DNA of 64,000 nt from Histomonas meleagridis (lineage: Eukaryota > Parabasalia > Tritrichomonadida > Dientamoebidae). Made by a program: the position numbers and the translations under genes. Positions within the stretch are counted from its first letter, which is position 1. Each line of letters opens with the position of its first letter. Shown piece after piece: positions 47,302 through 57,353 of the stretch. Under the pieces are notes generated by a model that was not told the origin of the DNA, ran no database searches, and saw only the letters and a program-made list of their open reading frames with translations. The stretch spans positions 124,001 through 188,000 of the forward strand of contig WSYJ01000017.1 in the NCBI GenBank assembly GCA_020186115.1, written 5' to 3'.

Positions 47302-47889
47302 ATGTCTGTGCTATCTTTAACACAGAGCGTTCGTTCTGGAATGCAATCCGTTGAACAGATTGCAGAAACTGTACCAGTCCATCAGTTAGTAAAGTTTGCT
47401 GTTTTTTATGTGATTGGTAAATATTCTGAAAATGATATTAAAGCAAAAGCAAGAGAAGCTCAAGTATCATTTCCAACATTCATGGAAGCAATGGAATGTC
47501 TTGCGTGGACACTTTGTGAAGCTGTTCGTAATCGTTGTACAGTAGATAAGTTCCGTGAATTTATAGCAGAAATGGAGTTTCTTAATACTCCAGAAGTGTT
47601 ACAAGTTTATGGGGATTCTATTGAAACAATAAGACAATGCTTAATTCAAGTTTCACCAAATTCAGAGCATTTTATTAGCCTCGATTGGCGAGTTCAAGTT
47701 GAGTTTGCAAGAAGATCTTTGCGACAGTTCAAGCGCCCACATGTTGTTATGAATCTTAAAACAACAAGTGGAAGTACAAATCTCGAGGCCACTCCATCGA
47801 TGCTTTGTCAGTTGCATGATGAGCTCGATGAAGCCCTTCAAAGCTGCCGGACAGCTCAGTTCCGTCGTGTTCAAAGGTTTGTCAAGTAA
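47302..47889 (+). CDS. COMMD2: COMM domain-containing protein 2
   Basis: 195 residues: a helical N-terminal domain (about 1-115) and a COMM domain (about 124-195) with LDWRVQVEFARRSLRQ, PHVVMNLKTTSGS, LCQLHDELDEALQSC and the ending RRVQRFVK. The DWR, SRSLRQ-like and terminal RRV motifs match COMMD2 more closely than other COMMD members. COMMD proteins form the heterodecameric ring of the Commander complex, which recycles membrane proteins from endosomes. Its presence implies a Commander-type recycling route in this organism. The length matches the family (199 in human). Confidence 0.85.
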   Translation: MSVLSLTQSVRSGMQSVEQIAETVPVHQLVKFAVFYVIGKYSENDIKAKAREAQVSFPTFMEAMECLAWTLCEAVRNRCTVDKFREFIAEMEFLNTPEVLQVYGDSIETIRQCLIQVSPNSEHFISLDWRVQVEFARRSLRQFKRPHVVMNLKTTSGSTNLEATPSMLCQLHDELDEALQSCRTAQFRRVQRFVK

Positions 47890-48523
47890 ACCATTTATAA
47901 TATTTGAATAAACTTCGATTTTTTGCATGGATAATTATTTTGCAGCAAATTTGGTTAATTACTCCAAATGTTATCTCTTTCTCTCTTTGAAGTAGTTCTC
48001 TGAGCGCTTCTTATTATAACTTATGACTCACAATTCTTCTTAACTTCGGGTTTAACTTGTTGAATTTTTTTAATAACATATACAAAATAATTGATTCGTA
48101 TCCTTCAATCGATCGAGTGCTTGCTTTGTATTTTTTTTTCATCATACCAAAGCTATTATGAACACTGCTTTTTCATTATTTTCTTTGTTTTTTATGTGAG
48201 AAAATAGAATTTATTTTTTGTTTTGCATTAAAATTCATTTCTTTCATTAATAATAATAATAATAATAATATCCATATCAAATAAAATGTTTCATTGCTAT
48301 CGATAACAAATGCATTTCTATCTTTATATCATCATGCTTGAGATCATTCAAACAAATGCACTTGAAGTATCTACATTCATGATTGCCCAATCACATTTAT
48401 TAAATCATTTTTTAAAAAAATTGAATAATCAATTTGATTAAATAAATTGATAACTAAATTTCAAATATAAAAACGATTTATCATCAAATTGAATTGTTTA
48501 GTTACAATTTTTTAAGAGTTTAT
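47890..48523. other. Intergenic region with TAA microsatellite
   Basis: About seven or eight tandem TAA units lie at 48248-48270. It separates convergent genes; nothing else is supported. Confidence 0.45.
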
Positions 48524-49399
48524 TTATTTTTGTTGGCTTTTCAAGAACAAAATTGGGTCTGTGAACTGGTGAAGAACTCCTCCTCTCGTCAGGAGCGAGA
48601 ACTTACCTTCTTCGTCCATAACAGGCGCTGTTATCCATGGACTTTCGGCTAGGTACTTACACCTCTTGAACTGGCCAATATCATTCTGGGTGTCAACAAG
48701 TGTCATTCCTTCATCGCATCCAACACAAACAATTTCATTCGTGTCTGTAGAGTAAAGTGATATTGTTCCGTTTTTGGTGGATGGCTTAGTGGTGATAAGA
48801 GGCGTTTTAAGCTTCCGCTGGTCAAAAATTCGTATTTTCCTGTCCTCACATGAAACAATGGCTTTGCCATTGAGGGAAAGAATTGACTTTGGAGCTGATA
48901 CTAATGATCCTGATCGTGACGAAATGGCCATCTCACGTGAATCTATAACGGTTAATGAATGATCATCTGACGTAAGAAGAATGTCACTTGTAGAACTAGA
49001 AATACCTGTTATAATTCCTGGAAGTTGTATCGTATTAATCGTTTGAAAGGTGTTCAAATCAATGATACGAACTGAATGTGAGAGATCATGAGCAGCTGCT
49101 AGAAAGTTTTCAGTTGGCTCAACTGCTGAAAAAATTCCATACTTTGGATTAATTGTATTATATTGTGGGGTTTCTGAAATAAGCGACACCTCGCCTGAAT
49201 TAGTTATACAATAAATCTTGTCATTTTTCTTGGTGATATCAAATATCTCTCCATTTGCTTTAAAAATTACACCATTTTGCATAGAAATTACAGTATCACC
49301 TTCTGTATAAAGTATGTCACCCTCAATAAAAATTAACCTTTTCCTATAACAGCCAATCCTAAGAGGTGTTTGGGATAGCTTGAGAGTGGAGACAACCAT
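48524..49399 (-). CDS. WD40-like beta-propeller protein
   Basis: 291 residues from the ATG of MVVSTLKLSQ; a GTG two codons upstream is not needed. It shows beta-propeller repeats with weak WD signatures: LSHSVRIIDLNTFQTI, DDHSLTVIDSREMA, EDRKIRIFDQRKLK, CDEGMTLVDTQNDI. The blade spacing of about 40 residues fits seven blades with divergent first blades. It resembles small WD proteins of the WDR89/WDR53 type, but the subfamily cannot be fixed. A protein-interaction scaffold is likely. It shares a 115-bp intergenic region with a divergent coiled-coil gene. Confidence 0.62.
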   Translation of the reverse strand: MVVSTLKLSQTPLRIGCYRKRLIFIEGDILYTEGDTVISMQNGVIFKANGEIFDITKKNDKIYCITNSGEVSLISETPQYNTINPKYGIFSAVEPTENFLAAAHDLSHSVRIIDLNTFQTINTIQLPGIITGISSSTSDILLTSDDHSLTVIDSREMAISSRSGSLVSAPKSILSLNGKAIVSCEDRKIRIFDQRKLKTPLITTKPSTKNGTISLYSTDTNEIVCVGCDEGMTLVDTQNDIGQFKRCKYLAESPWITAPVMDEEGKFSLLTRGGVLHQFTDPILFLKSQQK

Positions 49400-49514
49400 T
49401 AACACTTTTTTGTAAGCAACGATAGAAGCATTTCAGACAATGAGGGGGGGGTCTGCTCTGAAAAACAGAGAACTGTCACTTTTTGTAAACAGGAAGACGT
49501 TTATTTCTAGGTGT
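49400..49514. promoter_or_regulatory. Bidirectional promoter with two CACTTTTTG elements
   Basis: CACTTTTTTG at 49403-49412 lies next to the WD gene start and CACTTTTTGTAAAC at 49476-49489 lies 30 nt before the coiled-coil gene's ATG at 49515. A G-run of eight is at 49443-49450. The motif position argues that the upstream ATG at 49440 is not used. Confidence 0.45.
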
Positions 49515-50267
49515 ATGGAATACCAAGATTCAAAAGCAGCTGTTGATGCAATGGCTGCTCTCCAAGAACGTATTCGCGATCTAGAACATGAAAACGCTAA
49601 ACTTAAGAAAGAATGCCAACATCTCTCAGAAATTTCATCAGCTAATGATTCGACAATTAAAGATCAAGAATCTTTCCTCGTTGATGCAGCAAACAAAGCT
49701 AAAGAAATGTTAGATAATGCATCTCAAAATTTAGTTGAGTTAAGAAAAGTGAAACATGAAAATCGAAAACTACAAATAACACTTGAAGAATTAAAAAAAC
49801 AACGAACCCAAAAAATTGGGAAAGAAGATCAATTCAACAATGTCACTCAGAGGATGCTTCACAGGAAGCGCCAAGCAGAGAAACTAATTTCTGAATACGA
49901 AGAATTATTTTGTGAGATTTTATCCCCACCAGATTTCCAACTTGACAACAAAGGAAATGTTCCATTTAACAATACCACCTTTACATCAATTACACATTCT
50001 CTTCCAGCTACATTACAAACTGTGCTTCAGACATTGCAAACACTCCCATTTCCATTTCGTACTCAGAAGCTCGAAAAGAAGAAAGAAATCATTGGAATAT
50101 TGCTAAACGCTCGCGATATTGCATATAAAATTTCAGATGAAATCCATCAACTTGAACTAAAAAAAATGGAAGGAGGAGCGGTACGTAGAGTTCAATCTGA
50201 AATTGATGTCAAATCTGTTCATCTTCATTTATTAGTGCAAGCAATGTCAAAATTTAGATTTGAATAA
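49515..50267 (+). CDS. Coiled-coil protein, unknown
   Basis: 250 residues from MEYQDSKAAVDAM; an in-frame ATG 75 nt upstream (49440) precedes the promoter-like motif and is rejected. The N-terminal half (about 5-130) is a heptad coiled coil (ALQERIRDLEHENAKLKKE, LVELRKVKHENRKLQITLEE). The C-terminal half is helical, with a conserved-looking block FPFRTQKLEKKKEIIGILL. It may be a structural or adaptor protein; it is not recognised. Confidence 0.55.
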   Translation: MEYQDSKAAVDAMAALQERIRDLEHENAKLKKECQHLSEISSANDSTIKDQESFLVDAANKAKEMLDNASQNLVELRKVKHENRKLQITLEELKKQRTQKIGKEDQFNNVTQRMLHRKRQAEKLISEYEELFCEILSPPDFQLDNKGNVPFNNTTFTSITHSLPATLQTVLQTLQTLPFPFRTQKLEKKKEIIGILLNARDIAYKISDEIHQLELKKMEGGAVRRVQSEIDVKSVHLHLLVQAMSKFRFE

Positions 50268-50439
50268 ATCATATATTTATTTGTGGTTAAATCAAATTAC
50301 TGTTTATTGTTAAGATATGATCTAAAAATTTTAAAAGGATTTTTGCATGTTTCTAGCGAATGTATTTGAATGTAAAATGACCGTTCTAATTTTGAAAAGT
50401 TTCTATTTGGCCAAATAAAGAAAAGTGACAATTTCGGCA

Positions 50440-50952
50440 ATGCATTCCATGTACAAACGACTTTACTCAATTTTTTATATGGGAACAATTACAATTTGTA
50501 TTGTTGCTGTTATAGGAGCAGTTCTTGCAGTTTTTTATTCAATAGAAACCCCAGTATCATTTGAAGTCGCAAATATTACTGCATTCGGAAGAACAAGGCG
50601 TGGATTTGAAGAAGCCGCACTTACGTTCAATGTTGATGCTGATTTAACTCCTTTAATGCATGTGAATACAAATTTGTTTTATTCATACATAGTTGCAGAA
50701 TGGGGTGAATCCAAAACAGATCAACATAGCGTTATTCTTTGGAATGAGCTAATCAAAAAATCAGATCCACATTTTGTTGCAAACAACATTCCTGGAAATT
50801 TCACACTTCGACAAGTCGGACCATCAATGAAAGGAAAAAGTGTTCAGTTACATTTTAAGATCCAACAAGTTCCCTATGTTGGATTCCTCAGGACAAATGT
50901 TTTAGCAACGAAAGAACTTACGTTACCAGACAAATACATTTACTCAAATTAG
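50440..50952 (+). CDS. SPCS3: Signal peptidase complex subunit 3 (SPC22/23)
   Basis: 170 residues from MHSMYKRLYSIFYMG; a GTG five codons earlier is rejected. A single TM near the N-terminus (about 10-32) is followed by a lumenal domain with the SPC3 pattern: ALTFNVDADLTPLMHVNTN, FSYIVAEW-like FYSYIVAEW, QHSVILWNELIKKSD, and an N-glycosylation site at GNFTLRQVG. SPC3 is essential for the ER signal peptidase, which processes the many signal-bearing surface proteins such as those in this window. The length fits the family (180). Confidence 0.9.
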   Translation: MHSMYKRLYSIFYMGTITICIVAVIGAVLAVFYSIETPVSFEVANITAFGRTRRGFEEAALTFNVDADLTPLMHVNTNLFYSYIVAEWGESKTDQHSVILWNELIKKSDPHFVANNIPGNFTLRQVGPSMKGKSVQLHFKIQQVPYVGFLRTNVLATKELTLPDKYIYSN

Positions 50953-51172
50953 TTTTTTGAATTTTCTTTTTTCAATAAAGATTCTTATCCTCAAACCGAT
51001 GTGTTTCCACTTTTTTCTTCTAACCTTAAACATATAAAAAAAATTTCATCAAATGCAATTTTTTGTACTGATTCATAATTTTGATTTTTAACTGAAATAA
51101 AATGTTTTGTTTCACCAAAAACGTTTTGTTTTTACTTTTTAATATTATAATAAAAAACAAAAAATTTTATTT

Positions 51173-52837
51173 TTATTGATCAGCTGCATTAGAAAAATTA
51201 GAGAAATTGTTTTTCTTATTTCTCTTATTTCTAATAACTAAAACGACAATGACAACAATTACAATGACTGCAACAGGCACACAAACGGCAATTATAATTG
51301 TAATTTTATCATTTTTTTCTTTTTCTTTATTAGGGTTACATTCATCAGTTAATTCACCTTTTAATACACTCAAGCTTCCGAATTTATTACTTGTATATGT
51401 ACTTAAAGTCATTACAGTTTGTGTTGAGATAGATCTGAATGCACTATTTGCAACTTTTGGTTCATTTACACCATAATAATAAATACATTTCAACTGATTA
51501 CAATTAATAAAAGCAGTTTCATTAATCAATTCCACACCTTCACCGATATATAAAACTGACAAGTTTGAACATGATTGAAAGGCACCCCTTTCTATCGTTT
51601 TAACGGAATTCGGAATTGTGAGGTTTACCAAAAACTTGTACCGATAAAACGAACTTTCGCCGATAACGTTCAACGTGTTTGGCAACGTTAAATTGGTGAT
51701 GTTATTTGCTAAAGGAAACTGAATTAAAGTCGTAATGTTTTTATCATAAAGAACACCATCGTTTTGATGATTGGAATACTTTGCGTTTGCTTTAGATATG
51801 TTAATTATTTGAAGATTATAACAACAATAAAACGCAGATTTATAAATGAGCAAAACTGATTCAGGAATATAAACAATTTTAAGGTTTTCGCAATCATTAA
51901 AGCAATAACTATTAATAGTCGTAATAGTGTTAGGGACAGTAAATATTTCATTTGAACTTCCAGCTGGATAATGTATAATTACCGAAAGACTTTTATTGTA
52001 TAATATTCCGTCATCTTCATAATTGGAATATTTCGGATTCAATTTCGAAATGTTAATAACTTGAAGCGATTTACATTCATAAAACGCATTTTCTACAATC
52101 GATGTAACAGTACTTGGAATTGTTATCTTTAGCAATGAAGAGTATGAAAATGCTAATTCTTGAATCGATTCAACGTTTTCTTGAATTGTAATAGTACGGA
52201 AATGTGATAATTCAAATGAACTTGCTTCAATAATTTTGACATTACTTGGTATTATTAAGTCTTGTTGGGTCTTACAATCAAAAAATGCTGTTTCCCCAAT
52301 AGTTGTTACTGTGTCTGGAATCTGGTATTTGTCATGTTTATTAATTGGAAAACATATAATTGTGGTAATATCTTTGTTATAAAGAACTCCATCGTTATTA
52401 TGGTTAGAAAAGTTTGCGTTTTCTGTGGATACTATTATGGACTCGAGTTTGTTGCAAAAGAAAAATGATCTGGGTCTAATTGTTGTAACGGATTTTGGGA
52501 TATTAATAGAAGAAAAAGAGCATCCCATAAATGCGCTTCCATTGATCGTAGTTAAACTTTCTCCTAAAGTAATTTTTTCCAAATTATTACAATATTCAAA
52601 CGCATTTGATCCAATTAAAATAACAGAATTGCCAATTTCAGCAGAGATTAGATGGGTCCATAGTTTAAAAGCTCGTTCTGGAATTTCAGTTATTCCTTCC
52701 TTAATAAAAACATGTTGGACTTCATACCATAAATCAATTTTGAATTCACTTGGATTAGTGATATTAAGCGTCTTTGTCGTATTGTCGTATATTTGGAACG
52801 AGTGTGGTAAAAGAACAATAAAGAAACAAGAAATCAT
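51173..52837 (-). CDS. BspA-like leucine-rich-repeat surface protein, intact
   Basis: 554 residues. A signal peptide is at about 1-16 (CFFIVLLPHSF). BspA/TpLRR repeats span about 45-470, for example VFIKEGITEIPERAFKLW, LEKITLGESLTTINGSAFMG, LVNLTIPNSVKTIERGAFQS, QTVMTLSTY. Three 'island' insertions share the form 'N-a-k-y-S-N-h-x-x-D-G-V/I-L-Y-x-K' (NHNNDGVLYNK, NYEDDGILYNK, NHQNDGVLYDK), a known feature of this family. A TM helix (about 507-530) and a basic tail with NFSNFSNAADQ follow. The protein is expected on the plasma membrane, possibly for adhesion to host cells or bacteria. No frame disruption was seen, unlike the copy at 22931-25730. Confidence 0.87.
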   Translation of the reverse strand: MISCFFIVLLPHSFQIYDNTTKTLNITNPSEFKIDLWYEVQHVFIKEGITEIPERAFKLWTHLISAEIGNSVILIGSNAFEYCNNLEKITLGESLTTINGSAFMGCSFSSINIPKSVTTIRPRSFFFCNKLESIIVSTENANFSNHNNDGVLYNKDITTIICFPINKHDKYQIPDTVTTIGETAFFDCKTQQDLIIPSNVKIIEASSFELSHFRTITIQENVESIQELAFSYSSLLKITIPSTVTSIVENAFYECKSLQVINISKLNPKYSNYEDDGILYNKSLSVIIHYPAGSSNEIFTVPNTITTINSYCFNDCENLKIVYIPESVLLIYKSAFYCCYNLQIINISKANAKYSNHQNDGVLYDKNITTLIQFPLANNITNLTLPNTLNVIGESSFYRYKFLVNLTIPNSVKTIERGAFQSCSNLSVLYIGEGVELINETAFINCNQLKCIYYYGVNEPKVANSAFRSISTQTVMTLSTYTSNKFGSLSVLKGELTDECNPNKEKEKNDKITIIIAVCVPVAVIVIVVIVVLVIRNKRNKKNNFSNFSNAADQ

Positions 52838-53528
52838 TGCAATATTTTCAATAGGGCGATAAAATGTATTTATTCAAAATTCAATAACAAATTCAACTTC
52901 GCCGCTGGCGGCTGTACAGCCATTAAAACGAGTTGAATAGTTTACTTACCGAAAGTGAAGTGTTATAAAGTTCATATCATACCATGAATCTGATATGGAA
53001 TTGCCGTAATACATAATTCTGCCAATCGTTTAAGGATACCAAAGACTTCATCATTTAGTTCCAACGTTTCTAAACACGATCCGAAAATTATTTTGTAATA
53101 ATTGACAAGTATCTCGGGAAGCATAACAGTACTTAAAATTGTTTTTGAGAATTTAAAGATGAAGCAAAATGAAGACAATTATATATATGTCATGAAAATT
53201 TACGCAAATTATATTTTTTTGATAAATTTGTATAATTCTATAATTATAATATTATGATGTTTTCATATAACTTAATGTATTCAATGATTATTTAAAATAT
53301 AAAATATTATTAAATACATATTCATACAGTTTACTCCTGAAATGATCAAAACACGCTGATTTCCAGAACAAGCACACCCAAAGTATTTCTTATGAGTTAA
53401 GCTCACAATCGAGAATCAATGTTATAAAATATTTGACATTAACATGAAATGACGTCACATTTCATTATCTTTAATTATGTTTATGCGAAAATATAATAAA
53501 AAATAAAGAGTATTAAGAGGTTAAATTT
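52838..53528. other. Intergenic region
   Basis: A local GC-richer patch (CGCCGCTGGCGGCTG at about 52900) forms a GCCGC/GCGGC hairpin just upstream of the BspA-like gene. No ORF or RNA gene is supported. Confidence 0.35.
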
Positions 53529-56500
53529 TTATGGTTTGCTGTCTTTTGAAGACGATGAAGAAGAAGATTTCTTCTTTTTAATGACAATAATTATCACCAC
53601 TACAACAATGACAACGAAAGCGACGCAACATATAACAATTGCAGCTATTTCTCCATCGCTTAATCCATTACCACCGACTTCTTCCTCTCCGATCATAATC
53701 ACATCCTTTAATTCATCGTCGACAATTATATTACTTCCATCACTGTTTGTTGGTATAATTCTAATGGTAAGGCCAGCAGGTAAATTAAGATCTCCTTTTT
53801 CACCTTTAACCACTGTCAATTTAAAACCTTGTGGACGATTTGTCAGGAAGACAATTTTCATATTATTATTAAAATATATTCTCTTAGCCAAACCTTCCCT
53901 ATCGAAAAATATTATTACGTTATTATAAACTTCAATTGCTTGTAATGGATTCTTTGCGTCAATCATTAATATGTTTGTCGTGTTTAATGATTGGTCATAA
54001 GATTCATAATCTGTAATAAGTTCCTTAATGAAGAACTTATAATCATTTGGCTTGAAATCGACATTTGTAAAGTTTATATAATCGAATTCAATTAACTGAG
54101 ATACTGAAGGATCTGTTTCGGATGGATTTTCTTCAATTTGAATTGTTAAATCCTTTGCAGTTAATCGCATTCCTTTTTGATGTAATTTATATTTTGTAGT
54201 ATATATTAATTCGATTGTATATTTTGGCCCATTTTTATTCAACAATTCGAATGTAACATTTGTGAATGATAAAAATATTGCAGGGAATGTTGTGTTGTGA
54301 TCAAGATATGTAACTCTATCATTAACATAATGTACTAATCCAAACATTGCTGAAACGTCATCATAAATATTTTGATTTTCACACGTTGTTGCGTTTGAAC
54401 ATTTTCTATCTGTACAGAAACAAATCGGTTGATTATCATGTGGCTTATTAATTACATAAGCAATAAAATTCGTTGTTAATGGGAAGTTATTTATAATCAT
54501 AAAGTAATTGTTTTGTTTTGCATTTAATGTTAAAAATTCTTTTGTCATATCAAATGTATATAATGTCATTGGCTGTGCTCCAAAACTCTCATAATTAAAT
54601 ATTGGTACATATAAGTTATTACTTGCAAGTGCTGGGATATAACTTTCGGCAGAATCCATTTCCCATAACATTGATTGATTATTTTGTGCATTTGTTGATA
54701 TCATTGCTACGATTAAGTTATCAAATTCTTCTATTGGAGGAACTTTAAAGTATTGAATAGTGTTTGGCTGTAAATGAAATTCTGGATTATTATTTTCGGA
54801 ATAATATAATAAAGTATCAAATTGTTGTTGGCATAATTGTCCTGTATAATTTTCTGGGCATTTAAGTCTTCCATTTTCACATTTCGTATTATTAGTTGTT
54901 GATGGAACACAATCATTTGTGTTTTTCATTTCAATATATTTTGGATTAGTTTCAGTATTTGATTGTTCAAATGGTCCAACTGAAGAAACAACATAATGAA
55001 CACCATTATCTTCTTCAATATTCAGATTCGAAATCACATGAATTTCATATTTTCCATTGACAACTTCTGACTCCGGAATTATAACTTTTTCATTCATTGA
55101 TAAATGTTCTGTATCTAGTGAACGATTATTACCAACGTATACTTTCTTTTCAGGAGATACAACTATTAAATCTAAATCATAATAAATCGGTATAAATGAA
55201 TCAACGCTAAGTGGTATATCCATTGATGTTAATACAATTTTAAGTGGCGATTTATTCGATGTAACAGTAATATAACCAATATGATGTGTTTGACCTTTTT
55301 GCATTATACTCATCTTTGAAAATCGTAATCCGAAATTAGAATTTTCGAATGGAAGAATTGTAGAAATATCAATTTGTCCATGTCCTACATAACAATCAGG
55401 TGTTGAACTTCCATCTTTTTTAGAAGTAGACAAAAGTAATAACGCTCTTAATAGTAATGAATGAATTTCAACTTTTTCGAGATAATGTCCATCAGTTAAA
55501 TATTGCGCTATTAATGCTGATGCACCTGCAACGTTTGGTGTAGCCATAGATGTACCTGATTTTAAAGCTAAAGAATCCAACATTTTAGAATCGTCTGTAC
55601 CATGACCTTTCTCAACTGTTGTTTTAGAATTAGCACTAATTACATATGAACCTGGTGCCATTAAATCCGGTTTAATTAATCCATGTGGTGAAGGACCTAC
55701 TGAAGAAAATGAAGCCTTTTCTGGATATAATATTCCAACTCGATTTCCAATGTTCATATCAATTTTACAAGTATTACCAACAAAACTAGAAATACCTCCA
55801 TTTTGATTTGTGATTAATGGTGGAAAAGGTAAAGTTTGGAATAATGATTCTAAACCTTCAATAGATGATTGAGGCATGTCAAATATTATTGCAGCAATTG
55901 AATATTTTTCTATTTGTCCAGCAATTGCTAAAATAATTTCATTATAATTACTTTGAAGACTTTGAATTAATTTGGCATCAATATAAATGATTTTAATGGT
56001 ACCCATTGGTGAACTTGTATCATCTATTTTAGATAGATAAATTGTCTCTGGAATTTCAAGAACATAAGATGGTGATACTGGTTGTGATGTTGGATAAATT
56101 TCAACTTTCTTAGAATTATAACTAATATAAATCTTGAAATTCTCAAAGCGATATACAGAATCAGCTGCTGCAACACAAAGAATATTCTTTCCATATGATG
56201 GACCACGTAGTGAATAATATGGAACCGATTGTGCTTCATTACCTGCTGCAAATATAAATAAACAACTTTCACCTGATGGATAATTACTTACAAATTCATC
56301 GTAAGCTGATGTTCTTATTAAGCCTAACTCATAACCTATTGAGCCCCATGAATTAGAATATGCTATTGCTTTTCCGTCAAGTAATCTTTGATTAAGATTA
56401 TCTGAATTAGTTAAATGTTCATTGTTTGTATTAGAGAAACGTCCTAAATACATAAGTTTTGCCTCGGGCGCTATACCATTAAATGAACTGATTTTACTCT

Positions 56501-57353
56501 TTGGATCTTGCGCTTTTCCTGCAATAGTCCCTGCAACATGTGTACCATGTGAAGCAGGTTCCATTTGTTGATAATAATTCGATTCTGATCCAAACTCATT
56601 ATAGAAATATACAAACTTCCGATGATTAGTGATGATTTGATTAAAGGTAAGTGCTGTGTTAGGATCATTAAACATTGCATTGTTATAATCAATATCAGTA
56701 TCAATAAATGCAACAACTTGATCTTTACCATTGATACCTTTAGCTTCTAAATATCGATTCATAGAAGGATTCCCATTTGAATCTGTGGTGGTGATATTAG
56801 TGTTTTGTTGTGAATGACCTGATATCATGTTGTTGGCTGCTGTAGGATCAGTATATTTACTAACATATTCAACTTCATTAATATGGATTAAGTATTCTTT
56901 TGCCTCTTCTGGTTTATCAGTTTCAACAATCAAAGACTTCTTAGTTTTAGAAATAACTTTAAAAAGTTTTGAATCACTAATGAAATCATTATCTGAAAAT
57001 ACACCATGAACATATAAATATTTAGCTGATTTGATTTGCGCTTCATCAATGATTTTGTCTTTAGGATCGACCGGACTTATCATGGCATGAATACTTTCAA
57101 GATAATGGATTTGAGATGGAGTTAGATAAAGTTTATAGACATTCTTGTTAATAAGTGAAGTGGTACTAATTTCAACACCATTTTCCTTCAATTGTTCGAA
57201 ATTTAGGGTTTCAGGGAAATAAACATAAGTCCATGAATTCTGATCAATTGATTGAATTTTTTTATGTTGATCTGATTTAAAGACTACATTCTTCCCCATC
57301 ATGGTTGTTAACTTATAACATTCAGTGCTGATCAAAAGGTAAGGAAGAAACAT
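53529..57353 (-). CDS. Membrane-anchored subtilisin-like serine protease (S8)
   Basis: 1274 residues. A hydrophobic N-terminus is followed by a propeptide-like region, then the peptidase S8 domain from about 195. The triad is Asp218 (AFIDTDIDY), His269 (SHGTHVAGT) and Ser602 (SGTSMATPNVAG), with the oxyanion Asn372 in FAAGNEAQS. The large spacing before Ser602 contains a PA-like insert (about 400-545, ending FPPLITNQNGG). A Cys-rich EGF-like patch (CENGRLKCPENYTGQLC) lies near 840, then beta-rich domains. A TM helix (about 1233-1256) and a Lys/Ser tail anchor it. It is predicted active at the cell surface. The first motif is DTDID rather than the usual DTGID. The neighbours are other surface proteins. 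Confidence 0.93.
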   Translation of the reverse strand: MFLPYLLISTECYKLTTMMGKNVVFKSDQHKKIQSIDQNSWTYVYFPETLNFEQLKENGVEISTTSLINKNVYKLYLTPSQIHYLESIHAMISPVDPKDKIIDEAQIKSAKYLYVHGVFSDNDFISDSKLFKVISKTKKSLIVETDKPEEAKEYLIHINEVEYVSKYTDPTAANNMISGHSQQNTNITTTDSNGNPSMNRYLEAKGINGKDQVVAFIDTDIDYNNAMFNDPNTALTFNQIITNHRKFVYFYNEFGSESNYYQQMEPASHGTHVAGTIAGKAQDPKSKISSFNGIAPEAKLMYLGRFSNTNNEHLTNSDNLNQRLLDGKAIAYSNSWGSIGYELGLIRTSAYDEFVSNYPSGESCLFIFAAGNEAQSVPYYSLRGPSYGKNILCVAAADSVYRFENFKIYISYNSKKVEIYPTSQPVSPSYVLEIPETIYLSKIDDTSSPMGTIKIIYIDAKLIQSLQSNYNEIILAIAGQIEKYSIAAIIFDMPQSSIEGLESLFQTLPFPPLITNQNGGISSFVGNTCKIDMNIGNRVGILYPEKASFSSVGPSPHGLIKPDLMAPGSYVISANSKTTVEKGHGTDDSKMLDSLALKSGTSMATPNVAGASALIAQYLTDGHYLEKVEIHSLLLRALLLLSTSKKDGSSTPDCYVGHGQIDISTILPFENSNFGLRFSKMSIMQKGQTHHIGYITVTSNKSPLKIVLTSMDIPLSVDSFIPIYYDLDLIVVSPEKKVYVGNNRSLDTEHLSMNEKVIIPESEVVNGKYEIHVISNLNIEEDNGVHYVVSSVGPFEQSNTETNPKYIEMKNTNDCVPSTTNNTKCENGRLKCPENYTGQLCQQQFDTLLYYSENNNPEFHLQPNTIQYFKVPPIEEFDNLIVAMISTNAQNNQSMLWEMDSAESYIPALASNNLYVPIFNYESFGAQPMTLYTFDMTKEFLTLNAKQNNYFMIINNFPLTTNFIAYVINKPHDNQPICFCTDRKCSNATTCENQNIYDDVSAMFGLVHYVNDRVTYLDHNTTFPAIFLSFTNVTFELLNKNGPKYTIELIYTTKYKLHQKGMRLTAKDLTIQIEENPSETDPSVSQLIEFDYINFTNVDFKPNDYKFFIKELITDYESYDQSLNTTNILMIDAKNPLQAIEVYNNVIIFFDREGLAKRIYFNNNMKIVFLTNRPQGFKLTVVKGEKGDLNLPAGLTIRIIPTNSDGSNIIVDDELKDVIMIGEEEVGGNGLSDGEIAAIVICCVAFVVIVVVVIIIVIKKKKSSSSSSSKDSKP

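Noticed and set aside
48248-48270. Possible regulatory repeat (TAA)n
   Set aside because: Simple microsatellite in a convergent intergenic region; no evidence for function.
52895-52925. tRNA-like GC-rich patch
   Set aside because: Only one short hairpin can be drawn; no cloverleaf, A-box or B-box pattern.
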